From assembly GCA_937922105.1 (NCBI GenBank), contig CAKZVN010000214.1:1-9083 (forward strand): a DNA stretch of 9,083 nt. Reading direction: 5' to 3'. This document shows positions 1 through 6,152 of this stretch, piece by piece. The notes beneath the pieces are model-generated. The model did no database searches and was not told where the DNA came from. It saw only the letters and a program-made list of their open reading frames with translations. A program made the translations under genes and the position numbers. The first letter of the stretch is position 1, and each line of letters opens with the position of its first letter. The stretch comes from an uncultured Litorilinea sp. Its GTDB lineage: Bacteria; Chloroflexota; Anaerolineae; Caldilineales; Caldilineaceae.

Positions 1-12
1 ATCCCCTCCTAA

Positions 13-63
13 CCTCCCCCAACCTGGGGGAGGAACGCGCGCCCTCCCCAACCCGGGGAGGGC
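13..63. repeat. Two tandem GC-rich hairpins (dispersed palindrome)
   Basis: Two near-identical palindromes lie 29 bases apart. The first has an 8-bp perfect stem (13-20 with 26-33) and the second a 9-bp stem (41-49 with 55-63). Each has a 5-base loop, AACCT and AACCC respectively. Neither is followed by a T-tract, so they are not standard intrinsic terminators. They resemble the C-rich/G-rich palindromes repeated between genes in Chloroflexota and some other high-GC genomes (recalled, not searched). They could also mark the end of a gene lying left of the window. Confidence 0.6.
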
Positions 64-119
64 CAGGGTAGGGTTCAACTTCACCAAAATCGTGGGACGC
101 ACCCGGTGCCATGGGCGAT

Positions 120-149
120 TTGACAGGACAAGGCAGGGACAGGTATAGT
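120..149 (+). promoter_or_regulatory. Sigma70-type promoter for the SAM riboswitch and aspartate kinase unit
   Basis: A perfect -35 box TTGACA (120-125) is separated by 18 bases from TATAGT (144-149), a five-of-six match to the -10 consensus. Transcription should start near 156-158. That leaves about 15 bases before the first paired strand of the riboswitch at 172, so the position fits the downstream RNA well. Confidence 0.7.
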
Positions 150-171
150 CGCTTTACAATTGAATCGCAGG

Positions 172-279
<108 letters not shown>

Positions 280-289
<10 letters not shown>

Positions 290-329
290 AAGCTGTGCAA
301 GCCACGCGTGGCGCCTACCCTCTCATCTT
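280..329 (+). promoter_or_regulatory. Antiterminator pairing of the SAM riboswitch
   Basis: Bases 280-289 (AAGATGAGAG) are the exact reverse complement of 320-329 (CTCTCATCTT), giving a perfect 10-bp helix. It competes both with P1 of the aptamer (which needs 282-289) and with the terminator (which needs 317-327). Without SAM the helix should form and transcription continues. With SAM, P1 captures 282-289 and frees the terminator strand. The palindrome GCCACGCGTGGC (301-312) sits in the loop between the two strands. Confidence 0.85.
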
Positions 330-351
330 GGATTCGGATGGGAGGGTTTTT
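317..351 (+). terminator. SAM-controlled intrinsic terminator
   Basis: Bases 317-327 pair with 337-347 in an 11-bp stem (one G-U pair) around a 9-base loop. A run of five T residues follows at 347-351. It lies about 100 bases before the aspartate kinase start and shares its 5' strand with the antiterminator helix, as expected for S-box attenuation. Confidence 0.9.
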
Positions 352-452
352 GTGTACCCGCCCAGCGTGTGTGCAGTTATCTTGATGATCATCCCTGGAC
401 ATGGCGCGCTCGGCGCGGCCCGTGTCCCCCTGCGGTGGAGGAAAAGCAAACC

Positions 453-1901
453 ATGTTGGTCATGAAATTCGGCGGCACGTCGGTGGGCAGCGCCGATGCC
501 TTTGCCCAAGTTGCGCGTATCGTCGGCGACAAGGTCGCCGAGCAAGCCAAGACCCCGCGCCCCGGCGTGGCGGTGGTGACCAGTGCCATGAGCGGCGTCA
601 CCAACTTGCTCATTGATGCCGCCCAGCGCGCGGCCAAAGGCGACGAGTCGTTCTACAAAGAGGCCGAGAATATCCTGCGCGTCAAGCACCAGTCGGTAGC
701 GGGCCAGTTGATTGACGACGGCAACGAGCGCGCCGCGCTGGGTCGCATCTTCGACGCACGCTTGGCGGAGTTCGAGCGGCTCTGTAGTAGCATCGCCGTG
801 CTGGGCGAACTGACCCAGCGCGGGCTGGACGTGGTCAGCGGACTAGGCGAGCGCTTGGCTGCGCCCTTGCTGGCTGCGGTCCTGCGCGCACGCGGCATCC
901 CCGCCGAGTATGTGGATGCCACCGAATTGATTGTGACCGACAATGTCTTCGGCAGCGCCGCGCCGCTTATGGAACTCACCATCCCGCGCAGCCGCGCGCG
1001 TCTGGTGCCCCTGGTCGAACAAGGGATTGTGCCGGTGATCACCGGCTTTATCGGCGCAACGGTAGACGGTATTCCCACCACGCTGGGCCGCGGCGGCTCC
1101 GACTATTCGGGCGCAATCATCGGCGCGGTCTTGCAGGCCGATGAAATCCAAATTTGGACCGACGTCAACGGCGTGATGACCGCGGACCCGCGCGTCGTGC
1201 CCAATGCGCGCAGCCTCAACCAACTGAGCTATGAGGAAGTCGCCGAGTTGGCCTACTACGGCGCGAAGGTGTTGCATCCCAAGACGGTGACGCCCGCCAT
1301 TGAGAACAACATTCCGTTGCGCGTGCTCAACACCTTCGAGCCGAGCCATCCCGGCACACGCATTGTGGGCGAGACCGACGGCGCCGCGCGCGGCACGGTC
1401 AAGGCTATCACCTCGATTCGTGGCATGAATCTGGTGACGGTGGCGGGCCGCGGCATGATCGGGGTGCCCGGCATCGCGGCGCGCACTTTCGGCGCGGTTG
1501 CCGAGGTAGGCGCCAATGTGCTCATGATCTCCCAGAGCAGCAGCGAGCAGAGCATCTGTTTTGTGGTGCCGGAGGGGAGCGCCGACACGGTCATCCCGGC
1601 CCTGCGCGCCGAGTTCAAGACCGAATTGGAGCGCCACTACATTGACGACATTTCCAGCCAGCGCGATGTCGCGATTGTGGCGGTCGTGGGCAGCGCCATG
1701 CGCGGGACGCCGGGCTTGGCGGCGGGCATCTTCCGCGCCGTGGGCAACCAGGGCATTAACGTCATCGCCATCGCGCAAGGCTCCAGCGAGGCCAATGTGA
1801 GTCTGGTGGTGGAGGCAAGCCGTGCCGCGGACGCGGTGCGCGCCATCCACGACATTTTCGAGCTGCACAAGCCGACTGCCGAGCGGGTCAAGCAACTGTA
1901 G
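453..1901 (+). CDS. lysC: Aspartate kinase, monofunctional, with two ACT domains
   Basis: This 482-residue enzyme phosphorylates L-aspartate with ATP, the first step toward lysine, threonine, methionine and SAM. The amino-acid kinase domain fills about residues 1-310. It starts with the nucleotide-binding KFGGTSVG (5-12) and has TLGRGGSD (210-217) and WTDVNGVMTADPR (235-247). Two ACT regulatory domains follow, about 320-395 and 403-475, marked by ISQSSSEQSI and IAQGSSEANVSL. They usually bind an end product such as lysine or threonine; which one cannot be told here. Length and ACT motifs resemble the AK part of ThrA more than the approximately 400-residue Bacillus-type enzyme, and no homoserine dehydrogenase is fused. 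Start ATG 453 is chosen because GGAGG (437-441) precedes it and KFGGTS follows at once; an upstream in-frame ATG at 111 would run through the riboswitch. ATG 462 is a weaker alternative. The gene is controlled by the SAM riboswitch and probably cotranscribed with the next gene. Confidence 0.95.
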   Translation: MLVMKFGGTSVGSADAFAQVARIVGDKVAEQAKTPRPGVAVVTSAMSGVTNLLIDAAQRAAKGDESFYKEAENILRVKHQSVAGQLIDDGNERAALGRIFDARLAEFERLCSSIAVLGELTQRGLDVVSGLGERLAAPLLAAVLRARGIPAEYVDATELIVTDNVFGSAAPLMELTIPRSRARLVPLVEQGIVPVITGFIGATVDGIPTTLGRGGSDYSGAIIGAVLQADEIQIWTDVNGVMTADPRVVPNARSLNQLSYEEVAELAYYGAKVLHPKTVTPAIENNIPLRVLNTFEPSHPGTRIVGETDGAARGTVKAITSIRGMNLVTVAGRGMIGVPGIAARTFGAVAEVGANVLMISQSSSEQSICFVVPEGSADTVIPALRAEFKTELERHYIDDISSQRDVAIVAVVGSAMRGTPGLAAGIFRAVGNQGINVIAIAQGSSEANVSLVVEASRAADAVRAIHDIFELHKPTAERVKQL

Positions 1902-1925
1902 CCGGCGCACAAGGAGCGAACGCCC

Positions 1926-2321
1926 ATGCCCAGCCGGATCGCGGCGCTGACGTTGGTGGTGCGCGACTATGATGAAGCCATCGCGTTTTACCGCGACGCG
2001 TTGGGCTTTGCGTTGTTGGAAGACACGCCCCTGGGCGGCGGCAAGCGCTGGGTACGCATGGCGCCGCCCGGTTCCACCGGCCCGGCGTTGCTGCTGGCCC
2101 AGGCCGCGACCCCGGAACAGCGCGCCCGCATCGGCGACCAGACCGGCGGGCGCGTCTTCCTCTTCCTCCACACCGACGACTTCTGGGCCGACTATCGCCG
2201 TCTCCAGGCTCATGGCGTGCGTTTCACTGAGGAGCCGCGCCGCGAACCCTATGGCACGGTTGTCGTCTTCCTTGACCTCTATGGCAACAAGTGGGACCTA
2301 ATCCAGCCTGCCGCGGGGTAG
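1926..2321 (+). CDS. VOC-superfamily (glyoxalase/bleomycin-resistance fold) protein
   Basis: A 131-residue single-copy VOC protein. The first beta-alpha unit reads LTLVVRDYDEAIAFYRDALG (8-27). The last strand ends in DLYGNKWDLIQP, matching the closing part of the glyoxalase fold. The usual metal ligands are not obvious: the early His position is not His, and the terminal Glu position is Asp in KWDLIQ, so a glyoxalase or metal-dioxygenase activity should not be assumed. Proteins of this size normally dimerise to form the active site. The start ATG has AAGGAG at 1911-1916. It begins 24 bases after the aspartate kinase stop, so the two probably share an mRNA and SAM control. The substrate is unknown. 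Confidence 0.85.
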   Translation: MPSRIAALTLVVRDYDEAIAFYRDALGFALLEDTPLGGGKRWVRMAPPGSTGPALLLAQAATPEQRARIGDQTGGRVFLFLHTDDFWADYRRLQAHGVRFTEEPRREPYGTVVVFLDLYGNKWDLIQPAAG

Positions 2322-2440
2322 AGCATGTTGACATTCCGGTGGCGCAAGTCCGCCGAATCGTAGCCTTTGCCGGCAATGAGGAAGGCGCAGGGACCGAAGC
2401 GCCAACTTAAGTGGTTTGCTCGCCAAGTAGAAAAGAAGGC

Positions 2441-2560
2441 CATGCTGAGCGCAGCTGCCCGCCCTGAGCGCAGTGAAGGGAAGCATCCCCCTCTGGTGAT
2501 CTGTCGGGATTCTTCCCTTCGCAAGACTCAGGACAGGCCGTCGCTGCGCTCCTCAGAATG
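2441..2560. repeat. Dispersed nested inverted-repeat element
   Basis: Two nested inverted repeats occur here. The outer arms are 2441-2455 and 2543-2560 (CATGCTGAG...CGCAGC against the complement of GCTGCGCTCCTCAGAATG, with a 3-base gap and one mismatch). The inner arms are 27 bases each, 2463-2489 and 2506-2532, sharing CCTGAG, GAAGGGAAG and ATCCC blocks around a 16-base loop. The whole would fold into a long cruciform-like hairpin. Its sequence style (CTGAG/GCGCAGC, TCAGGACAGG) resembles intergenic repeats seen in many Chloroflexota genomes (recalled, not searched). It has no coding capacity and could be a non-autonomous mobile element or a REP-like sequence. The stretch 2322-2440 before it holds nothing recognisable. 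Confidence 0.6.
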
Positions 2561-2625
2561 ACGGCTACTGGGCAATTAGACCATGAAGTGTCAACACGAA
2601 CCTGAAAATTTCGCAAAATTGGGTA

Positions 2626-2655
2626 TTGACAACCCGCCTTCAACCGTGGTATTCT
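2626..2655 (+). promoter_or_regulatory. Candidate sigma70 promoter of the intergenic transcription unit
   Basis: A perfect TTGACA (2626-2631) is followed after 18 bases by TATTCT (2650-2655). Another TATAGT lies at 2656-2661, but its spacing from the -35 would be too long. No credible plus-strand protein gene lies downstream before the hairpin at 3078. The predicted transcript would begin near 2662. Confidence 0.5.
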
Positions 2656-2661
2656 TATAGT

Positions 2662-3112
2662 ACTCCAACGGGAACAAATCGAACGGAGGAAATACTCTAG
2701 CAGTAGATGGTTTCCACTGAGCGAGGAGTGAACGAGGGAGAGGGGGAGCCCTGAGGAATTGGATGGTCTCCTGCCGAGCGGACGCCAGGTTGACGAGTCG
2801 AGCGTTCAAGAGCAATCAAGAACATCGCAGCCAACACTGAACTCCGACCTTCACAAGCGATGACATTCTTGCAAAGGCCACCGAAATCGGACTGCGTAAG
2901 CATCCAGAAAATAGGTGAAGACCACAAGAATCGAGCAGAGAAGGCAGCCCAGTAGGAACCGGTTACGCTCAGCAATGAGCGAACAAAACCAGGAACCGAA
3001 ACGCTCAAGGCGGATTGACTGGAAGGTTACTCGGGCCCCCCTATTTTTATACGAACTTTCCACCCTAGTGAGAGTCGGAGCGCCTGCAGGTTTCCTGCGG
3101 GCGCTCTCTGTT
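2662..3112 (+). ncRNA. Candidate non-coding RNA of unknown family
   Basis: About 450 bases lie between a good promoter and a 13-bp terminator on the same strand, without a convincing reading frame. Local pairing includes CGCTCA-GCAA-TGAGCG (2966-2981), a perfect 6-bp stem closed by a GNRA tetraloop. It is flanked by GGTT/AACC (2961-2964 with 2987-2990) or CGGTT/AACCG (2960-2964 with 2994-2998). Another stem is GGAGA/TCTCC (2737-2741 with 2767-2771). The region is visibly less GC-rich than neighbouring genes. I looked for hallmarks of RNase P RNA, tmRNA, SRP RNA and known riboswitches and saw none. A plus-strand GGAGG at 2685-2689 is followed by no usable start. The alternative is a decayed minus-strand gene, since frames there carry short hydrophobic stretches. 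Confidence 0.3.
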
Positions 3113-3118
3113 CTATCT
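3078..3118 (+). terminator. Hairpin terminator, plus strand
   Basis: Bases 3078-3090 pair with 3094-3106 in a 13-bp stem with one G-U pair and a TTT loop. A T-rich tail (TCTGTTCTATCT) follows. On the minus strand the same hairpin is followed by CGACTCTC, without a T run. It therefore fits termination of a plus-strand transcript better than of hpt, whose stop lies 27 bases from the stem. It could still act weakly in both directions between the converging units. Confidence 0.6.
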
Positions 3119-3132
3119 ATTGAGCGTTTCGC

Positions 3133-3759
3133 CTAGCGAGGTTCCTGGGTCCCGTTCTGCCCGCGCTGCGGGAGCGCGTTTTTGCCGTTGCCCTGGAAGA
3201 CCGCCGGCTCCAGGAGCGCTACAAAGGGCAGATTGCGATATAACTCGCGATAATCCAGCCCATAGCCCACCACGTGGCGGTCGGGCAAGTCGAAGCCCTT
3301 GTACTTGACAGGAATTTCGATCAACCGGCGCTTCGGCTTGTTGAAGAGCGCGCACACCTCTAGGCTGGCGGGTTGGCGCGCACGCAGATTGCGCAGCAAG
3401 AAGTTCAGCGTCAGCCCCGTGTCCACGATGTCCTCCACGAAGATCACGTGGCGCCCGGTGATGGAGAGGTCCAAATCCTTGACCAGCCGCACCATGCCCT
3501 TGTCGCGTGACTCTGCCGAATAGCTGGCGACCGCGATGAAGTCCACCTCGGCGGGAATGGTCACCGCACGGTAGAGATCAGCCAAAAAGATGAAGACCCC
3601 GCGCAAAACGCCGACCAAAATGGGCGTGCGTCCGGCGTAGTCTTGGGAAATGGCCTGACCCAACTCGCGCACCTTTGTTTCGATTTCGTTCGCGCTCAGC
3701 AAGACCTCGCGGATGCCGGGCAGATAGGCGCTGTAGGCTTGCGGCGGTAATCGTTCCAT
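3133..3759 (-). CDS. hpt: Hypoxanthine phosphoribosyltransferase
   Basis: This cytoplasmic salvage enzyme transfers ribose-5-phosphate from PRPP to hypoxanthine or guanine, making IMP or GMP. The 208-residue protein has the PRPP-binding motif VIFVEDIVDTGLTL (105-118), the loop region VGVLRGVFIF (49-58), and the purine-binding C-terminal part ending VVGYGLDYRELYRNLP, all typical of bacterial Hpt. It is longer than the usual roughly 180 residues, with a polar tail of about 15 residues. The start ATG at 3759 is preferred because GGAGG (3770-3766) sits 6 bases upstream; an in-frame start at 3789 would add ten unconserved residues. It is the last gene of a three-gene operon, 36 bases after the stop of the PD-(D/E)XK-like gene. 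Confidence 0.95.
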   Translation of the reverse strand: MERLPPQAYSAYLPGIREVLLSANEIETKVRELGQAISQDYAGRTPILVGVLRGVFIFLADLYRAVTIPAEVDFIAVASYSAESRDKGMVRLVKDLDLSITGRHVIFVEDIVDTGLTLNFLLRNLRARQPASLEVCALFNKPKRRLIEIPVKYKGFDLPDRHVVGYGLDYRELYRNLPFVALLEPAVFQGNGKNALPQRGQNGTQEPR

Positions 3760-3795
3760 CGTGCTCCTCCCCATCTCCAGTGCGGGCAACGCGCC

Positions 3796-4176
3796 TTAGG
3801 TTTGGGCGTCCGTACCGATGAGCAGACTCGCCTCCTCATCCAGCCCGAACTTCACCATCATGTCGCGCAGGTCCTGCCGCTTGAGCAACTTGATGTTGAC
3901 CTCCGGGTAGAGTTCTGCCATGCGACGCATTTTGCGGTTTTTGATGCGGATTAACTGGGGGCGAAGGGTGGTGAGTTCGATGTAGAGGTCTTGCTGCGGG
4001 AGGTAAAAATCCGGGGTAAAGGCGACGGTGACATTGCCCTGGGCGTCCCATTCCAGGGCGAAGGAGCGTGGTTCGTACTGCCACTCTACCCCGTAATAGT
4101 CGAGGATCCGGGCGAAGGTCTCCTCGATGGGGTGCGAGAAGCGTGGGCGCACAGGGTGCGCTTGGGGTTCGCTCAA
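3796..4176 (-). CDS. Small PD-(D/E)XK nuclease-fold-like protein, function unknown
   Basis: The 126-residue protein has the layout of a minimal restriction-endonuclease-like fold: an N-terminal helix with E18-E19, PD at 55-56 in FTPDFYLP, then YIELT with E67 on the next strand, followed by the basic helix KNRKMRRM (79-86) and VNIKLLKRQDLRDMM. The usual catalytic Lys two residues after Glu is Thr69; K79 or K82 could substitute, or the protein may bind without cutting. The fold assignment is inference from motif spacing. The start is TTG, overlapping the upstream stop as TTGA (4176-4173), with GGAGGAG just upstream; this supports translational coupling to the kinase-like gene. It is cotranscribed with hpt, and I recall similar unnamed proteins near hpt in other high-GC bacteria. 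A role in nucleic-acid or nucleotide metabolism is a guess. Confidence 0.8.
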   Translation of the reverse strand: MSEPQAHPVRPRFSHPIEETFARILDYYGVEWQYEPRSFALEWDAQGNVTVAFTPDFYLPQQDLYIELTTLRPQLIRIKNRKMRRMAELYPEVNIKLLKRQDLRDMMVKFGLDEEASLLIGTDAQT

Positions 4177-4778
4177 GCGACTCCTCCTATGGGTTCGGCG
4201 GCGTCACCGGCGGGGGCGAGCCGGCGCGCCCGATGGGCAAGACAGATGAGGGTAGCGGCATCGTCCACCGTCAGCCGCCGCGTGTTGACCACCAAGTCAA
4301 AGAGCGCGGTATTGTCCCAGTCGGCTTCATGCAAGCGGCGCAGATAGAGCGCGCGCATGCGGTCGCTGACCTCGACTTGGGCGAGGGCAGCGGCGGTGCT
4401 CACACCCTTTTCTTGGGCGACACGGTGGGCGCGCAGCGCGGGCGGCGCCACGACACGCACATGCAGGGCCGCGGGGTAGTCGCTCAACACCACGCAGCCG
4501 GCGCGCCCGACGATCACCACATTGCCGGCTTCGGCAAGCTCCAACATGATGGCGCGGATGGCTTCGTTATAGGCTTGCTCGGCCTCGGGGGAGGGCGCCA
4601 CCCCCAACAGCCCCAGTTCGTCAATCACTTCCAGCGCCATCTCCGGCGTATGCGCGCGCCGTGCTGCCTCATAGATCAAGTCGCGACCCACCACGCGATA
4701 GCCCAGGCGCGCGGCAATCTCTGCCGCGACTTCGTCGCCTAAGCTGCCCAGTTGCCGTGAGATGGTGATGACGCTCAT
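4173..4778 (-). CDS. Cytidylate kinase-like family protein
   Basis: This 201-residue protein of the AAA/P-loop kinase superfamily resembles the Cmk-like group. The N-terminus MSVITISRQLGSLGDEVA replaces the canonical GxxGxGK[ST] loop: no Lys is present, a family trait rather than a sequencing error. It continues with GRDLIYEAA (about 31-39), VVIVGRAGCVVL in the middle, the arginine-rich DRMRALYLRRLHEADWDN, and FDLVVNTRRLTVDDAA near the end, a pattern shared with CMP-kinase-like proteins. Phosphoryl transfer to a nucleotide is plausible but unproven. ATG 4778 is taken since ITISRQ must lie at the very N-terminus; its ribosome site is weak. It heads the operon with the PD-(D/E)XK-like gene and hpt, about 90 bases after a predicted promoter. 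Confidence 0.85.
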   Translation of the reverse strand: MSVITISRQLGSLGDEVAAEIAARLGYRVVGRDLIYEAARRAHTPEMALEVIDELGLLGVAPSPEAEQAYNEAIRAIMLELAEAGNVVIVGRAGCVVLSDYPAALHVRVVAPPALRAHRVAQEKGVSTAAALAQVEVSDRMRALYLRRLHEADWDNTALFDLVVNTRRLTVDDAATLICLAHRARRLAPAGDAAEPIGGVA

Positions 4779-4816
4779 CGGTGGTTGTACCTATCCGTAC
4801 CCTGGTTTGTACTCCG

Positions 4817-4862
4817 CCGGTGAGCCGCTTGGCTCGACCGGGGGCGCCGCCCCGCCGGCGCC
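4817..4862 (-). promoter_or_regulatory. Structured 5' leader of the hpt operon
   Basis: Two hairpins lie between the predicted transcription start (about 4866) and the kinase-like start codon. One pairs GGCGCC (4857-4862) with GGCGCC (4843-4848). The other pairs CCGGT plus GAGCC (4817-4826) with GGCTC and ACCGG (4831-4841) around a 4-base loop, with a single bulged base at 4836. Neither has a T-tract. They may only protect or insulate the mRNA; no known riboswitch class is recognised. Confidence 0.4.
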
Positions 4863-4872
4863 GACTGTCCTG

Positions 4873-4901
4873 ATGGTAGCACGGGCCGCGCTCAGCGTCA
4901 A
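4873..4901 (-). promoter_or_regulatory. Predicted promoter of the kinase-like/hpt operon
   Basis: On the minus strand TTGACG (4901-4896) is followed by exactly 17 bases and TACCAT (4878-4873). This is a five-of-six match at -35 and four-of-six at -10, at ideal spacing. It lies about 95 bases before the first gene of the operon and separates it from the ABC-export operon upstream. No clear intrinsic terminator was seen between the two operons, so readthrough is possible. Confidence 0.5.
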
Positions 4902-5018
4902 CCATTCGCGCAGCCGTTCTATAGACCGGAGCACCGAGTTCACTATTTTTTTGTAATACACTTTCCTCGCAAGGTAGTGCACGCCAAACCGGTTGTTGGA
5001 CAGGTGCGGCGGGTGCGG

Positions 5019-6122
5019 TCAGTCGGTGTCAATCTCGACGTCTACGCTCATGCCCCAACGCAGGTCCGGCGGTTGGGTTTCCAGATCAATGCGCACACTA
5101 TAGACCACATCACCGCCGACCACGTTGGCAAGCGGCGCAATGCGCGCCACGCGACCGGGCGTCTCCATGCCCAGCGCGCCCACGCGTACTGTCACCGGCT
5201 GACCGGCGCGCACCCGCACCACTTGGCGCTCGCTGAGATCGCTGGTTTCCACTTGCAAGCGCCCCAGGTCGGCGAGGATGAGCGCGGTCTGGCCGGTCAC
5301 GACCATTTCGCCCAGGTTGACTTCCAGGGTCGCCACGGTACCCGCAAAGGGCGCTACCAGGCGTGTATTGGTCAAGTCGGCGAGGGCGCGCTGCAACGCA
5401 GCCTCGGCTTCGGCGACCGTGGCTTCGGCAGCCGCCACGGCTTCGGGGCGCGCCGCAGCCAAGAGCAAATCCAGTTCGGCCTGCGCGCTGCGGACTTGCG
5501 CCTCGGCTTGCGCGATCTGCGCGGCGTCGACGGGGTGAAGCAGGCGGTTGAGCGCGACTTGGGCCTGCTGTACCTGGGCGAGGGCCGAGGCGACCAGCGC
5601 GGGGTCAGGTTCGCCATAGAGCGCATCGTAGCGCGCCTGGGCCGCGGCGAGTGCTGCCTGGGCTGCGGCGATTTCATCGGGCCGCGGCCCCTCAGTGAGT
5701 TGCGCCAGGTGGGCCTGCGCGGCATCTAAGCGTGCCTGGGCCGCGGCAATCTGTTGGGGACGTGGTCCGGCGCGCACATCTGCGAGATTGGCTTCGGCGC
5801 GCGCCAATGCCGCGCGCGCTTGGGCTACAATGGCTTGGGCGGCGGCGTCGTCCAGTCCGATGAGCAGATCGCCCGCGGCGACCGTATCGCCCACGCTGAC
5901 GGCGATGCTTGCCACGCGGCCCGCGGAGGGGAAGCCCAGTTTAGCTGCCTGGAAGGGCAGCACCTTGCCCGATGCGCGCACCACGCCTCCCGCGGGGTTG
6001 AGCGGGATAACGGGCACCGGGGTGGGCGCAACCACCGGCACAGGGGTGGGTGCGGGCTGGGTACACCCGGCGAGGGTGACCCAGACCAGGAACAGTGTAC
6101 TCCACCAAAATCGGCGGCTCAT
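5019..6122 (-). CDS. Lipoprotein HlyD/MacA-type periplasmic adaptor subunit
   Basis: The 367-residue adaptor belongs to an ABC export system. It starts with a lipoprotein signal: basic SRR, a hydrophobic stretch, and lipobox LAGC with Cys20. A Pro-rich linker (21-43) follows, then the first half of a lipoyl/barrel-sandwich domain (about 47-92, with PSAGRVASIAVSVGDTV). Next is a long Ala/Gln-rich helical region (about 93-250), then the returning half LVAPFAGTVATLEVNLGEMV (255-274) and a beta-barrel domain to the end. The helical region consists of six repeats of exactly 26 residues, anchored at V99, I125, I151, V177, I203 and V229, several starting GPRP. Start ATG 6122 has AAGGA upstream, 30 bases after the ATPase stop. 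It should sit outside the membrane by its lipid anchor and work with the permeases; no outer-membrane channel gene is seen here. Confidence 0.88.
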   Translation of the reverse strand: MSRRFWWSTLFLVWVTLAGCTQPAPTPVPVVAPTPVPVIPLNPAGGVVRASGKVLPFQAAKLGFPSAGRVASIAVSVGDTVAAGDLLIGLDDAAAQAIVAQARAALARAEANLADVRAGPRPQQIAAAQARLDAAQAHLAQLTEGPRPDEIAAAQAALAAAQARYDALYGEPDPALVASALAQVQQAQVALNRLLHPVDAAQIAQAEAQVRSAQAELDLLLAAARPEAVAAAEATVAEAEAALQRALADLTNTRLVAPFAGTVATLEVNLGEMVVTGQTALILADLGRLQVETSDLSERQVVRVRAGQPVTVRVGALGMETPGRVARIAPLANVVGGDVVYSVRIDLETQPPDLRWGMSVDVEIDTD

Positions 6123-6152
6123 GGTCGGTCCTTTAGCGTGGCGTCCGTCTAC

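Noticed and set aside
843..2213. Long minus-strand open frame of 456 codons
   Set aside because: It is antisense to aspartate kinase and the VOC gene. It is open only because of high GC codon bias, and its His/Arg/Gly-rich translation matches no fold I recognise.
2328..2333. TTGACA just after the VOC stop
   Set aside because: No -10-like hexamer lies 16-19 bases downstream, so there is no support for a promoter.
2697..3008. 103-codon minus-strand frame
   Set aside because: No recognisable domain, no ribosome site, Ser/Pro-rich end. It is kept only as part of the possible decayed-gene alternative.
3031..3049. GGGCCC followed by T-rich DNA as an earlier terminator
   Set aside because: The palindrome has no loop and no longer stem, so it cannot form a normal terminator hairpin.
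4946..4952. Run of seven T residues as a terminator
   Set aside because: On the plus strand only a 3-bp stem precedes it and no plus-strand gene needs it. On the minus strand it reads as A residues, so it does not end the export operon.
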